Positions 34,357 through 44,208 are shown, counted from the stretch's first letter. The stretch: DNA of 64,000 nt from Hyphomicrobium sp. (GCA_002928735.1 PERL01000003.1:62001-126000); one strand, 5' to 3'. Notes: generated by a model from the letters alone, not told the origin. Program-made: numbers and translations.

Positions 34357-36729
34357 CTATTGCGCGGGTTGTGGTGCGATTTCGACCTTTATACGTGAAA
34401 TCTGGCCGTTGAAGCGCGACGGCGCCTCGGCCCCGATAGCTTCGACGACAGGCGTGCCGAGGTCGATGCCGACGTCCGCCGTTTCGTCAGCGGAGAAAAT
34501 GCCGGCCTGAGTACGCTCGATGCGGCCCTCCGCGACTTTCTCGCCGTCTACAAACAGAGTGCCTACGCCGCCCTTGCCGACACCGCCGCCGTCGTACTGG
34601 AATTGAAATTTGATGTTATGCTTGCTGCCTGCCGGCAATGGCTTGTCAGCAGCAATCGAGGAGCGGCTGAGCCCCAGATAATTGTAGTCGTATGCTGGAA
34701 TGCCGTTTTTTACGTAAAGGGACCAGCCACCAAAACGCCCACCCTGGGCGATCAACGTGCCGTTGCCCCCGTCCGACGGCACCTCCACATCAGCCGTGAT
34801 GACCTTGGAGTTGTTCTTCACGTTTATGAAGACGCTCTCCATCATTCCGGTCATGCCCTGTGACAGCGTCAAGCTCGTCCGGCCTGACATGAGGTCCGGG
34901 CGACCGACCAGTTTTCCAATCGTTCGTTCCATGAAGCGATCGTCGATCGGCAAAACGTGATTGGCTTCCGCCTCTTTCATGAAAAGTTGCTGCAGTTCCG
35001 CCAGCTTGTCCCCATTGGCTGCCGCGATGTCCTTCGCAAGGCTGAAGTCAGACCGTACATTGAACAGCTCCCATTTGTCCGATTGCAGCGGATTGCGGGG
35101 CTGGGGTTCCCACGGAGCTTTGTGAATCGTGCGGGCGAACCAACCATCGTGGTAGATCGCGCGGTTCCCGGCGATCTCGAAGTACTGCGTCGTATGCTGT
35201 TCCGGCGCCTTCGCGTCGGCGAATGAATAGCCGAGGCTCTTGCCCTGGATGGGAATTTGCTTTGTCCCATTAACCTCGGTTGGTTCGGGAAGTTGTGCGG
35301 CCTCAAGTATGGTCGGCGCAATGTCGATGACATGACCAAACTGGGTTCGGACCTCGCCGGCAGCCTTTATGCCCTTAGGCCATGAGACGACCATGCCATT
35401 GCGAGTTCCGCCGAAATCGGAGGCGACCTGTTTCATCCAGCCAAACGGGGCATTCAGTGCCAGGGCCCAGCCGGCCGCCATGTGCGGATAGGTCTCCGGA
35501 GAGCCCCATGAGTCGTAGTGTTTCAGCATTTCGCTGACGGTCTCCGGCACACCGTTGAAGTACGTGTACTCGTTGAACATGCCGTTCGCGCCGCCCTCAC
35601 CACTCGTGCCGTTGTCTCCAGCGATATAAAAAACGAGCGTATTGCCGCTCTCCCCAGTCGTGTTCACAGCCTGTAGAAGCCGCCCGACTTCGTGATCGGT
35701 ATAATCCACAAAGGCGGCAAAGACTTCGGCTTGGCGAGAGAATAGACGGCGCTCGTCATCGGACAGGTTATCCCAATCCTTGATCGCATCAGGCTTCTTT
35801 GCCAATACCGTTCCCGCGGGGACAACCCCAGACGCGACCTGGCGGGCAAGAGTTTGCTCGCGGAGCTTGTCCCAACCCATGTCAAACTTGCCCTTCCACT
35901 TCTCAATCCAGCTCTTTGGCACGTGGTGCGGAGCGTGCACCGCGCCCGGGGCGAAGTAGATGAAGAAGGGTTTGTCTGGAGTCAGGGCTTTTTGGTACTG
36001 AACCCAGGCAACTGCCTTGTCGGTCATATCCGTCATGAAGTGGTAATTTGGGTCGCTTGACAGCTCGACTTGCGCGTCGCCGTCATAGAGGAATGGCGCC
36101 CACTGGTTCGTCTCGCCGCCGATGAAGCCATAGAACTTGTCGAACCCTTGACGCGTGGGCCAACGGTCGAAGGGTCCTGAGATACTTGCTTCCCACGCTG
36201 CGGTTTCGTGCCACTTTCCAAATGCAGCCGTACTATACCCGTTGTGCCGGAGGATCTCGGCAACCGGAGCGGTCGCGTTGGGAATCGATCCCGTGGCGCC
36301 TGGAAAGCCGGTCGCGAGTTCGGTGATGAAGCCCATGTTCACCATATGGTGGTTTCGACCGGATTTCAGAGCGGCGCGTGTGGGCGAGCAGAGAGCGGTC
36401 GTATGGAAATTCGTATAGCGTAGGCCTTCTCCGGCCAGCTTTTCCATGGTCGGCGTCGCAATCGGCCCCCCGAATGGTGAGGCAGCACCGAAACCGAGAT
36501 CATCAATAAGTATTATGACAACGTTTGGCGCCCCCTGCGGGGCATTTACCTGAAAGCGAGGCGGCGGCGTCGCATTACGAGCGTCCAATTCCGTATATAT
36601 TGGCCGCTCCGGCTGCGCGATCGGTAGTTTGGTCCGGTCAACCTGAAAAGATGTGTCTTGGGAGATAGCGAAGGTGGGTGAAAGTACCAGCCAGAATAAG
36701 CCTGCAGTCATTCGATACAGAACACGCAT
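34357..36729 (-). CDS. large arylsulfatase, CxPxR type, with C-terminal beta domain
   Basis: A 790-residue secreted sulfatase. The signal peptide is residues 1-23 (ending PTFAISQ). Metal aspartates lie in IILIDDLGFG (about residues 72-81). The formylglycine cysteine is C114 in TALCSPTRAALKSGR, the classical CSPTR motif. FGKWHE and IAGDNGTSGEGG follow. After about residue 590, a C-terminal beta-rich domain (GTLIAQGGRFGGWSLYVKNG, FQFQYDGGGVGKGGVGTLFV) resembles a LamG or concanavalin-like fold. Size and layout match the long proteobacterial arylsulfatases. It is divergent from the multihaem cytochrome gene. Confidence 0.93.
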   Translation of the reverse strand: MRVLYRMTAGLFWLVLSPTFAISQDTSFQVDRTKLPIAQPERPIYTELDARNATPPPRFQVNAPQGAPNVVIILIDDLGFGAASPFGGPIATPTMEKLAGEGLRYTNFHTTALCSPTRAALKSGRNHHMVNMGFITELATGFPGATGSIPNATAPVAEILRHNGYSTAAFGKWHETAAWEASISGPFDRWPTRQGFDKFYGFIGGETNQWAPFLYDGDAQVELSSDPNYHFMTDMTDKAVAWVQYQKALTPDKPFFIYFAPGAVHAPHHVPKSWIEKWKGKFDMGWDKLREQTLARQVASGVVPAGTVLAKKPDAIKDWDNLSDDERRLFSRQAEVFAAFVDYTDHEVGRLLQAVNTTGESGNTLVFYIAGDNGTSGEGGANGMFNEYTYFNGVPETVSEMLKHYDSWGSPETYPHMAAGWALALNAPFGWMKQVASDFGGTRNGMVVSWPKGIKAAGEVRTQFGHVIDIAPTILEAAQLPEPTEVNGTKQIPIQGKSLGYSFADAKAPEQHTTQYFEIAGNRAIYHDGWFARTIHKAPWEPQPRNPLQSDKWELFNVRSDFSLAKDIAAANGDKLAELQQLFMKEAEANHVLPIDDRFMERTIGKLVGRPDLMSGRTSLTLSQGMTGMMESVFINVKNNSKVITADVEVPSDGGNGTLIAQGGRFGGWSLYVKNGIPAYDYNYLGLSRSSIAADKPLPAGSKHNIKFQFQYDGGGVGKGGVGTLFVDGEKVAEGRIERTQAGIFSADETADVGIDLGTPVVEAIGAEAPSRFNGQISRIKVEIAPQPAQ

Positions 36730-36853
36730 GCTTCACCTATCTGGTTGGGGAAGGCTCTCTGTCGCTCGCTACTTTTTGACGGTAAATCCAAGTGGCATCT
36801 TTGAAAGATATCAATTGCACCGGATTTTTAAAACGATGTGTCCGGAGGGTTTG

Positions 36854-39184
36854 GTGTGCGGGTTCGGTCGTCAGTCTTGCGCGTGGCGGCATTCATCTTT
36901 CCATTTCATCCGCATGCTACCTGTTTTTGTTGCGTCGTTGTTTTTGCTGACCGGTTTCAGTCATGCGGAATCGCCCGCGTCCTATTCCGGATCGGAAACC
37001 TGCCGATCATGCCACCTCAAGGCATACACAGACTGGAAAGCCTCGCACCATCATGCGGCGATGCAGGAGGCCACTTCCGCAACTGTGCTCGGCCGTTTCG
37101 ATGGCGCAAAGTTTACTGAGGGCGGGATCGAGAGCACGTTCTTTCAGAGGGACGGAAAGTACTGGGTTCGCACGGACGGACCAGACGGAAAACTTGCCGA
37201 TTTTCAAATCCGCTACACATTCGGTGTCTATCCGTTGCAGCAGTATCTGATCGAGCTATCCCCCGGCCGGTATCAGGCACTGGGAATAGCATGGGACTCC
37301 AGACCGGCGGAGAAGGGCGGGCAACGCTGGTACCACCTCTATCCCGGCCAAAAGCTCCAGGCCGGCGACCCGCTGCATTGGACCGGTATCGATCAGAACT
37401 GGAACTACCAATGTGCCTGGTGCCATTCGACGAACTTGCAGAAGAACTACGATCGAACACGCCAGACATTTCAGACGACGTGGTCGGAAATCAATGTCGG
37501 TTGCGAAGCTTGTCATGGGCCTGCATCCGGTCATCTGGCGTGGGCTGCGGGTCGCGAGACCGACCGGGAAAAAAATCAGGCAAGAGGATTTGCGTTTCGC
37601 CTCGATGAGCGCACAGGTGTATCTTGGCCAATGAGTCCGCAAGGACAGGCGGCACGCTCGGCTCCTCGCCAAACCACCAAGGAAATCGAAGTCTGCGCCA
37701 CGTGTCATTCGCGCCGACAGCAGTTCTCCTCCGATCCTCAGTCGCTAGGCAGACTGCTTGATGCGTTCCGGCCAGCAACTCTCGAAAGCGGCCTTTATCA
37801 TGTGGATGGCCAGCAGCGGGACGAGGTCTTCAATCACGGCTCGTTTGTGCAAAGCAAGATGCACGCCGCAGGAGTCACCTGTTCGGATTGTCACAATCCG
37901 CATTCGGGAAAGCTTCACAAAGACGGTAATGGCGTCTGCGCGCAGTGCCACGCACCAGAAAAGTTTGACAGTTCCGCGCACCACCATCATCCAGTGGGTA
38001 GTCCCGGCGCCAAGTGCGCATCGTGTCATATGCCGACGACGACCTACATGGGGGTCGACGCCCGGCATGATCATTCGATGCGCATCCCGAGGCCCGACCG
38101 AACGATCAACATCGGGACGCCCAACGCTTGCAACAAATGCCATACGGATAAATCGCCCAGTTGGGCACGCGACGCGATCAATACTTGGTATCCTTCACCG
38201 AAGCCCGGATTCCAGGATTTCGCCGAGACGTTTGACGTGGCAGATAGGCAGGCGCCCGGTGCGCAAGCGGCATTGGCCAAAGTGGCAGGCGATCTCAATT
38301 CGTCCCGAATCGCTCAAGCCAGTGCTCTGGCGCGCCTGGCGAGGTTTCCCTCCCCTGAGGCACTCGAGATTGCCGCTCGAAGCCTTGCGATTGAAGATGC
38401 CGCGGTCCGTACTGCTGCGATGTCCATCATTGCCGGAGCGGATGCGGGTACCCGTCGCGCGCTCCTGGCGCCATTGCTGCGCGACAGCTCTCGCCTCGTA
38501 CGCGGTGACGCGGCGCGTGCGCTAGCAGGTGAAGCGGAGGCCGGCCTCAGCGAGGCAGATCGCAGTGCCTTCGCGAAGGCGCTCGCCGAATATGTGGATG
38601 GACAACTCTTCAATGCCGAACGGCCGGAGTCGCATGCCAATCTCGGCAACCTGTATGTCGACCAGGGGCGACTTGAAGATGCGCGCGCCGCGTTCCGGAC
38701 AGCGATTGAGCTCGACCCCCGTTTCGCCGGCGCCAGTATTGCATGGGCTGATCTCGAGCGCACAGCAGGAAACGAGAGTGTTGCCGAGGACATTCTGCGC
38801 AAGAGCCTGGCCGAGAACCCGTCATCGGGTGCGGTCGCCCACGCACTTGCACTCTCAATGATCCGCCAGAAGCGGACCTCCGAGGCCATGACCTATTTGG
38901 GCCAGGCTGCCGGCTTGGCGCCGGACGAGGCGCGTTTCAGCTACGTTCTCGCAGTGGCCCAACATGACACCGGGATGACGGCTGAAGCGATGGCGACTCT
39001 GAAAAACGCGATCGCCCGTCATCCGTATGATCGCGACCTGTTGATGGCGATGATCTCATATGAATTGGAGGCAGGTTCAAACGCGTCCGCACTCGAGCGC
39101 GCCGAATTGCTCTATCAGCTCGAACCAAACAGTCCCCAAATTGCTCAGCTTCTGACGTCGCTGCGATCCCGGAACCGTCCGTAG
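36854..39184 (+). CDS. octahaem cytochrome c fused to HEAT/TPR repeats
   Basis: A protein of about 776 residues with an N-terminal signal peptide (MLPVFVASLFLLTGFSHAES). Eight CxxCH haem-attachment motifs follow: CRSCH, CAWCH, CEACH, CATCH, CSDCH, CAQCH, CASCH and CNKCH. Then comes an Ala-rich HEAT-like region (LEIAARSLAIEDAAVRTAAM) and at least three TPR units (SHANLGNLYVDQGRLEDARA onward). It resembles the cytochrome c-552/4 (doubled CXXCH) group of periplasmic multihaem proteins. I picked the GTG at 36854 because GGAGGG lies just upstream; an ATG at 36836 or 36914 is possible. Its redox substrate is unknown. Confidence 0.87.
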   Translation: MCGFGRQSCAWRHSSFHFIRMLPVFVASLFLLTGFSHAESPASYSGSETCRSCHLKAYTDWKASHHHAAMQEATSATVLGRFDGAKFTEGGIESTFFQRDGKYWVRTDGPDGKLADFQIRYTFGVYPLQQYLIELSPGRYQALGIAWDSRPAEKGGQRWYHLYPGQKLQAGDPLHWTGIDQNWNYQCAWCHSTNLQKNYDRTRQTFQTTWSEINVGCEACHGPASGHLAWAAGRETDREKNQARGFAFRLDERTGVSWPMSPQGQAARSAPRQTTKEIEVCATCHSRRQQFSSDPQSLGRLLDAFRPATLESGLYHVDGQQRDEVFNHGSFVQSKMHAAGVTCSDCHNPHSGKLHKDGNGVCAQCHAPEKFDSSAHHHHPVGSPGAKCASCHMPTTTYMGVDARHDHSMRIPRPDRTINIGTPNACNKCHTDKSPSWARDAINTWYPSPKPGFQDFAETFDVADRQAPGAQAALAKVAGDLNSSRIAQASALARLARFPSPEALEIAARSLAIEDAAVRTAAMSIIAGADAGTRRALLAPLLRDSSRLVRGDAARALAGEAEAGLSEADRSAFAKALAEYVDGQLFNAERPESHANLGNLYVDQGRLEDARAAFRTAIELDPRFAGASIAWADLERTAGNESVAEDILRKSLAENPSSGAVAHALALSMIRQKRTSEAMTYLGQAAGLAPDEARFSYVLAVAQHDTGMTAEAMATLKNAIARHPYDRDLLMAMISYELEAGSNASALERAELLYQLEPNSPQIAQLLTSLRSRNRP

Positions 39185-39796
39185 ATCAGCCACCAGCACA
39201 CAGTCAATGTGATCGAGCCGATCGGAATAGATTAAAGTCAACGGGGCGCTACCCGACGAGCGCAAGCGCTCTTGGACCGCCGCTGGAATGCTGAGCGAGA
39301 TGCTCCCCGGCCAAATGAATGTCGCGCGCAATGAAAATGCCTCGCGAACTGGCATACGTGAGCCCATTCGCTTGTGCGAAACATCCACGATATCGATGAG
39401 GCTATGCGCATCCCTCCCGAAATCGTTGGTGAAGTGCGTCGGAATTTGCATTCCCCGGTGCGGGACGAAGAGTCCTGCCGGCTGTTGTGCGACCGACGAT
39501 TGCGTGCCGGCCTAGGGCATTGCCCCCAGCGATGCCATGGCTGTTTGGCGAATGGTGCGGCACGAAAAAGTTCTATTATGGTGCGACGAAGCTGACACGC
39601 CGCCGAGTTAACAAAGAGATTGAGGACTTTGCTTTTCGATTGCGTCGGACGGTGACACCACTGCTAGCGGCACGTCTGGCATAAGCGCGAGATGGGAAAA
39701 GTTATCTAGTTTCTTTTTTCCGCAAAGTTCGGCAATCCTTGTGTATTCTGGCGGTTGAAGCTTTGTCTGCTCGTTAGCGAGCCATGGAGACGCCCT
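39185..39796. other. 612-base stretch with no recognised gene
   Basis: Several short frames cross this interval (for example 39288-39515 on + and 39077-39451 on -), but none has a ribosome binding site, a recognisable motif or protein-like composition. It may hold the promoter of the peptidase gene and decayed coding sequence. I see nothing else definite. Confidence 0.5.
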
Positions 39797-41917
39797 TTGT
39801 CTGAGTATTTGAGTTCCCGTCATTGCGTTATACCAGCCCCCTTTCGTCTTACTGCCGTCGCCGCTTCGGCCACCCTAGTACTCTGCACCGCGCCGTGTGC
39901 GCTGGCGCAGAAATCCGGTGGGCTTGACGCGGTCGGTCCGGATCAGTTGGCTTTCAGCACCAAAAACATGGACGCCTCGGTGGCGCCGGGCCAGGATTTC
40001 TACACCTATGCCGCAGGGGCCTGGCTGCGGCGCGTTCCAAGGCCCGAGCGCCACGGCGGGTACGGTTTCTTCGAAATCGTCGCCGATAGCGTCGAGGGAC
40101 AGATGCGGCAGGTGTTGGAACAGGCTGCAACAAGCGCGAAGACTGCGCCGAAGGGCAGTCCTGCCCAGCAGGTTGGCACCTTCTTCAATGCTTACATGAA
40201 CGTCGCTGCGCGCGACGCCGCCGGACTTGCACCCATCAAGTCTCATATTGATCGCGCCGCATCAATCAAAGACATCAACGGTCTCGTCCGTTTCATGGCC
40301 CAGATGGTTGAGGAAGGCGGTCCGGCCCTCTTTCTCAAAGTCGGTCCCGACGTCGACTTAATCAACAACAAGGCCTACGCTCTGTATGTTGGCGGGGGCG
40401 AATTGGGCTTGTCCGACAAGTTGGAGGATGTTTTCGAAGAGGCCGATGGTGGCCCGCGCATAAAGGGCTACCGTACGTTTTTGATCGAAACCTTGAAGAT
40501 TGCGGGCACGCCGCAGGCTGACGCCATCCGGGTTGCAGATCTTTCTATTGAAATCGACCGCAAGCTTCATGCCGCTAAACTTCCACCGGTCGAGGCTAAC
40601 GACCCGAGCAAATCGTACATCCCGACAACGATCGCGGAGCTACAACGCCAAATTCCGCAAATTGATCTCACACTCCTTCTTAAGGAGCGGCGCTACCCTA
40701 CGGCGGATCGGGTGATCCTCTCCGAGCCGCGCTATTTGCCGGTACTGTCGAAGCTCTTCGCCGAGCATTCGATTCAGGATATTCGCGATTACGTAAATTT
40801 GCGGGTAATCCTCGCTTACGCGCCCTATCTCAGCACAAAATTTGATGAACCGTTGGTGGGCTTGAATCAGGCGTTGACCGGCGCCAGTGTTCTTCCCGCC
40901 AAGCAAGAGCGGGCTCTTGAATTGATCAAGGCCAAGCTTGGCCAACCTGTCAGCAAGCTCTACACCGACAACTTTTTCCCTGCCGCGACAAGGCAAAAAG
41001 CCGCCGAAATGGTGGGCATGATCAAAGGTGCCTTCCTGGAGCGAATGCCGCAACGTGCATGGCTCTCCGACCAGACGCGTGCTGCGGCGCTTGAAAAGCT
41101 GGAAAATCTCTCGTTTGAGATCGGCTACCCTGATCAATGGATTGACTACGGGCAACTCGAGGTCACAGATGATCTCGTCGGGACGGTTGCAGCCATCGCG
41201 CGGTTCAACGCGGAACGCGATCGCCGCAAGTTTGGCCGGCCTGTAGAGTATAATTCGTTCAATACGCCCGAAAGTCTGCCGATGGTCGTCAATGCTGGCT
41301 ACAATCCGACCATCAATGGCTTCGAAGTGCCCGCAGCGATCGTACAGCCGCCCATGTTCGATGCGAAATCGGACCCCGCCGTCAACTTCTGCCGCATGGG
41401 GGCGGTTATTGGCCACGAAATGACCCACGGCTTCGATTGGATGGGCAAGCAATTTGATAAAGACGGCAACTTGAAGAACTGGTGGCAGCCGTCCGATGGC
41501 GAAGCGTTCGACGCGTTGGCTGCAAAGTTGATCTCCCAAGCCAATCGATATGTCGTCTTGCCGGGACTCGTCAATTCCAGCGGCGCGCAGCAGGTCGGTG
41601 AGAACATGGCAGATCTGGGCGGTATCACGCTCGCGCATCAGGCTCTCAGAACCTACCTCGCCAAGCATCCCGAAGAGGATATCGTAATCGACGGCCTGAA
41701 CCAGGATCAACGATGCTTCCTGGCGTGGACGCAGTTGTGGGCATGGAAGGGCAAGGACGAGACCCTTCGCTCACAGGTCGCCCGCGATGCGCATCCGCCG
41801 AATGCCTACCGCGCGCTCGCGCCTCTTGTCCATTTGGACGCGTTTTACAAAGCGTTCGATATCAAAGAGGGGGACCCGATATGGCTTCAGCCAAGCAATC
41901 GAGTCGAAGCCTGGTAG
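39797..41917 (+). CDS. M13 family zinc metallopeptidase (neprilysin-like)
   Basis: A protein of about 706 residues with a signal peptide (hydrophobic run LTAVAASATLVLCTAPCALA). The N-terminal M13 domain begins DASVAPGQDFYTYAAGAWL. The catalytic domain has the zinc motif HEMTH at about 540-544 in IGHEMTHGFDW, the third ligand and partner in GENMADLGG (Glu about 602), and a substrate-binding RDAHPPNAYR near the end. It would cleave small peptides in the periplasm. I chose the TTG at 39797 because GGAGA lies 6 bases upstream; a TTG at 39755 is also open. Confidence 0.92.
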   Translation: MSEYLSSRHCVIPAPFRLTAVAASATLVLCTAPCALAQKSGGLDAVGPDQLAFSTKNMDASVAPGQDFYTYAAGAWLRRVPRPERHGGYGFFEIVADSVEGQMRQVLEQAATSAKTAPKGSPAQQVGTFFNAYMNVAARDAAGLAPIKSHIDRAASIKDINGLVRFMAQMVEEGGPALFLKVGPDVDLINNKAYALYVGGGELGLSDKLEDVFEEADGGPRIKGYRTFLIETLKIAGTPQADAIRVADLSIEIDRKLHAAKLPPVEANDPSKSYIPTTIAELQRQIPQIDLTLLLKERRYPTADRVILSEPRYLPVLSKLFAEHSIQDIRDYVNLRVILAYAPYLSTKFDEPLVGLNQALTGASVLPAKQERALELIKAKLGQPVSKLYTDNFFPAATRQKAAEMVGMIKGAFLERMPQRAWLSDQTRAAALEKLENLSFEIGYPDQWIDYGQLEVTDDLVGTVAAIARFNAERDRRKFGRPVEYNSFNTPESLPMVVNAGYNPTINGFEVPAAIVQPPMFDAKSDPAVNFCRMGAVIGHEMTHGFDWMGKQFDKDGNLKNWWQPSDGEAFDALAAKLISQANRYVVLPGLVNSSGAQQVGENMADLGGITLAHQALRTYLAKHPEEDIVIDGLNQDQRCFLAWTQLWAWKGKDETLRSQVARDAHPPNAYRALAPLVHLDAFYKAFDIKEGDPIWLQPSNRVEAW

Positions 41918-42059
41918 GCGCATGATTCTCTGCCCAATGGCCTATTCGATCACGCGGGTGACGAACGTCACCACGAGGTGACTGAAAGAGTCGATCTGGG
42001 CAAGTCCACAAGGCCTAAGCTGACTGCGCACTGACACCGATATTTTAAGGGCTCATACA

Positions 42060-42920
42060 TTGGAACACTCGATACCGGTTCAGCCGTTTTGGCTGCGTGT
42101 TCTGCAGTTCCCCCTAAGCCGCATCCTTTTTTTAGGCGGGACACTCTTTTACCTGATGGCCGTGAACAACGGCTACTTGGAACAGTACAAGGGCGATCCG
42201 GTGCGATCGTTGGCGGTTACAATCGGCACGGGGTTGCTCGCCATCGCCATTTATGTGGGCTACGGGAAGTTTATTGAGCGCCGGGAGGTGAACGAGCTTT
42301 CGTTGCCGGGTATGGGCAGGGAATGGGCGATCGGCGCGTTGATCGGGGCCGGCCTTTTCTCAGCTTGTGTATTGATCCTGTTTATCCTCGGTATCTACCG
42401 CATCGAGGGGTTGAACCCGTGGACGTTCCTCATCCCCGCCGTGGCGACGGCCTTGAGCGCCGGTGTTTTCGAGGAACTGGTTTTTCGCGGCGTATTGTTC
42501 CGTTCGGTGGAGGATCTGTTGGGCTCTTGGATTTCGGTGGCTTTGTCGTCGTTCGTGTTCGGCGCGGTCCACTTGGTCAATCCGGAAGCGACACTGGCCG
42601 GCGCCGTCTATGTCGGCATCGAAGCGGGCCTTTTGCTCGCCGCCGCCTATCTCGTCACGCGCCGCCTGTGGATTAGCATCGGCGCTCACATGGCGTGGAA
42701 CTATTCGGAGGGCGCCATCTTTTCCAGCGTTGTGTCTGGTGGCATAAACGATCCGGGACTGATCCGGTCCAGCATTGAAGGCCCGGAGCTGCTGACAGGT
42801 GGCAGCTTCGGTCTTGAATCGTCGGTCTTTGCGCTGGTGCTCTGTACCTCGGCCGGCTTGATCATGATGATCATTGCCGCCCGTCGCGGCCACATCGTGC
42901 CACCGCCGTGGAAACGTTGA
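42060..42920 (+). CDS. CPBP family intramembrane glutamic protease
   Basis: A 286-residue membrane protein with about seven hydrophobic segments. The CPBP (Abi/Rce1) motifs are EELVFRG with E138, E139 and R143, FVFGAVHL with H171, and IGAHMAWN with H210 and N214. These match the catalytic residues of Rce1-like proteases; bacterial members process peptides or confer bacteriocin immunity, substrate unknown here. The start is a TTG at 42060. It ends near the right border of the accessory-like block and converges on the depolymerase gene. Confidence 0.87.
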   Translation: MEHSIPVQPFWLRVLQFPLSRILFLGGTLFYLMAVNNGYLEQYKGDPVRSLAVTIGTGLLAIAIYVGYGKFIERREVNELSLPGMGREWAIGALIGAGLFSACVLILFILGIYRIEGLNPWTFLIPAVATALSAGVFEELVFRGVLFRSVEDLLGSWISVALSSFVFGAVHLVNPEATLAGAVYVGIEAGLLLAAAYLVTRRLWISIGAHMAWNYSEGAIFSSVVSGGINDPGLIRSSIEGPELLTGGSFGLESSVFALVLCTSAGLIMMIIAARRGHIVPPPWKR

Positions 42921-42999
42921 GGCAGTTCCCCGCGAACAAGAACGCCACCTCAAAATGCGAATGCAGGCCTCACCGACATGGTACCAGGCGAGCGCGCTG

Positions 43000-44151
43000 T
43001 CATGTGTTCGTTGGAGTCAACTGGTGCTCGAGGAAGAAGCGCAGCATCTCGTGGGTGGCATCGGGGCCATGAGGATCGGTGAATGATCCCGCTGTGCTGC
43101 CGCCCGACCATGCGTGGCCCGCGCCGTGGATCACCCAATCCTCAATCATCGTCTTGCCGCTGCCATCGCGGAGGATGGTGCGCGCGTAGGTTCGTCCTGA
43201 CGGCACGCGGCCGTGTTCGGTTTCGCTGACGTAGGCCGCGCAGGCTGTTGCGCTTTTGACGACATCCGCGCCGTTGCGAGGATGGACGGTTTTGTCTTGA
43301 TCGCCGTGGAACACGATGGCGGGAATGGGCGCGGACGTGGTGGGTGTGTGTGGCGGATGCCGGCCTTGCATGGCGGCCAGAGCGGACGGCAAGTCTCGGG
43401 CTGAGCCGCAGGCCAAACCCGAATGGACGCCGAGGGCTGCGAAGAGGTCGGGATAGGCTTCTGCAACGACGGCCGCCGCTGCGCCGCCTGCCGACAAGCC
43501 AGCGATGTAAATGCGCCGTGGATCGATGTCGTGTTGGCTCATGATGTGTTTAACGATGCCGGCGATTATGGAGGGCTCGCCGCGGTCGCGCGATTGGTGG
43601 CCGGTTTGGAACCAGTTCCAGCATTTCTGCGGATTGGCGGAGGGGATTTGCTCGGGATAGGCGACGAAGCAGCCGTCGTCTTCGGCTGCGAAATTCATGC
43701 GCGTGCCGGCTGCGAAATCGTCGGCAGATTGCGTGCATCCATGCAGCATGACGACGAGGGGGCGCGGACCGCTGTGGGTGGGGCTTGGGGAATACAGTTT
43801 GTAGGTGCGCTGGCCGGCGGCGTTGCTGAACGTTTCAGCCGCATAGCGTGCGGGATCGGGGGCCAGTGCCGATGGCGCGCGCTGGTGCGTTGGCAGGTCC
43901 TTGGGGGACGTGCTGAAAGGGGTGGAGCTTTGCGGCTGCGTCTCCGCTGTGTTCACCGTGGGGGCGGATGTGGAGACCACTTCCGCGACGAGATCCAGGA
44001 TGGGTTGGGTCAGCGCAGGGCCGCTTGCGCGGGATGGCTGAGGGGGCCCATTTACGCCGAGCAGTCGCTTGATCAAGGCGGTTGCTTCCGTGAGACGGCC
44101 GGAGCGCGTCAGGCGCGTTGCCTCGGACATGTCCGGGGGTTTGGTCGTCAT
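43000..44151 (-). CDS. PHB depolymerase family esterase
   Basis: A 383-residue esterase of the PHB depolymerase (LpqC/poly3-hydroxybutyrate depolymerase) family. It has LVVMLHGCTQSADDFAAGT (oxyanion-hole region), the nucleophile Ser220 in IAGLSAGGAAAAVV, PAIVFHGDQDKTVHPRNG with the acidic residue, and the histidine in IHGAGHAWSGGS. The first 100 residues are a helical segment (RSGRLTEATALIKRLLG) plus a Pro/Thr-rich linker, with no signal peptide, so an intracellular role in PHB or ester turnover is likely. It pairs functionally with phaC at 14.4-16.2 kb. A ribbon-helix-helix-like gene lies upstream. Confidence 0.88.
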   Translation of the reverse strand: MTTKPPDMSEATRLTRSGRLTEATALIKRLLGVNGPPQPSRASGPALTQPILDLVAEVVSTSAPTVNTAETQPQSSTPFSTSPKDLPTHQRAPSALAPDPARYAAETFSNAAGQRTYKLYSPSPTHSGPRPLVVMLHGCTQSADDFAAGTRMNFAAEDDGCFVAYPEQIPSANPQKCWNWFQTGHQSRDRGEPSIIAGIVKHIMSQHDIDPRRIYIAGLSAGGAAAAVVAEAYPDLFAALGVHSGLACGSARDLPSALAAMQGRHPPHTPTTSAPIPAIVFHGDQDKTVHPRNGADVVKSATACAAYVSETEHGRVPSGRTYARTILRDGSGKTMIEDWVIHGAGHAWSGGSTAGSFTDPHGPDATHEMLRFFLEHQLTPTNT

Positions 44152-44208
44152 TGGGCGGCACTCCGGTGATGCTCACGCGCGCGTTGGGAAGCGCGGGCGG
44201 GGCGGGGA

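Noticed and set aside
39077-39451. A 124-codon minus-strand frame overlapping the end of the multihaem cytochrome gene
   Set aside because: No ribosome binding site, no recognisable family, and over 100 bases overlap the opposite gene.
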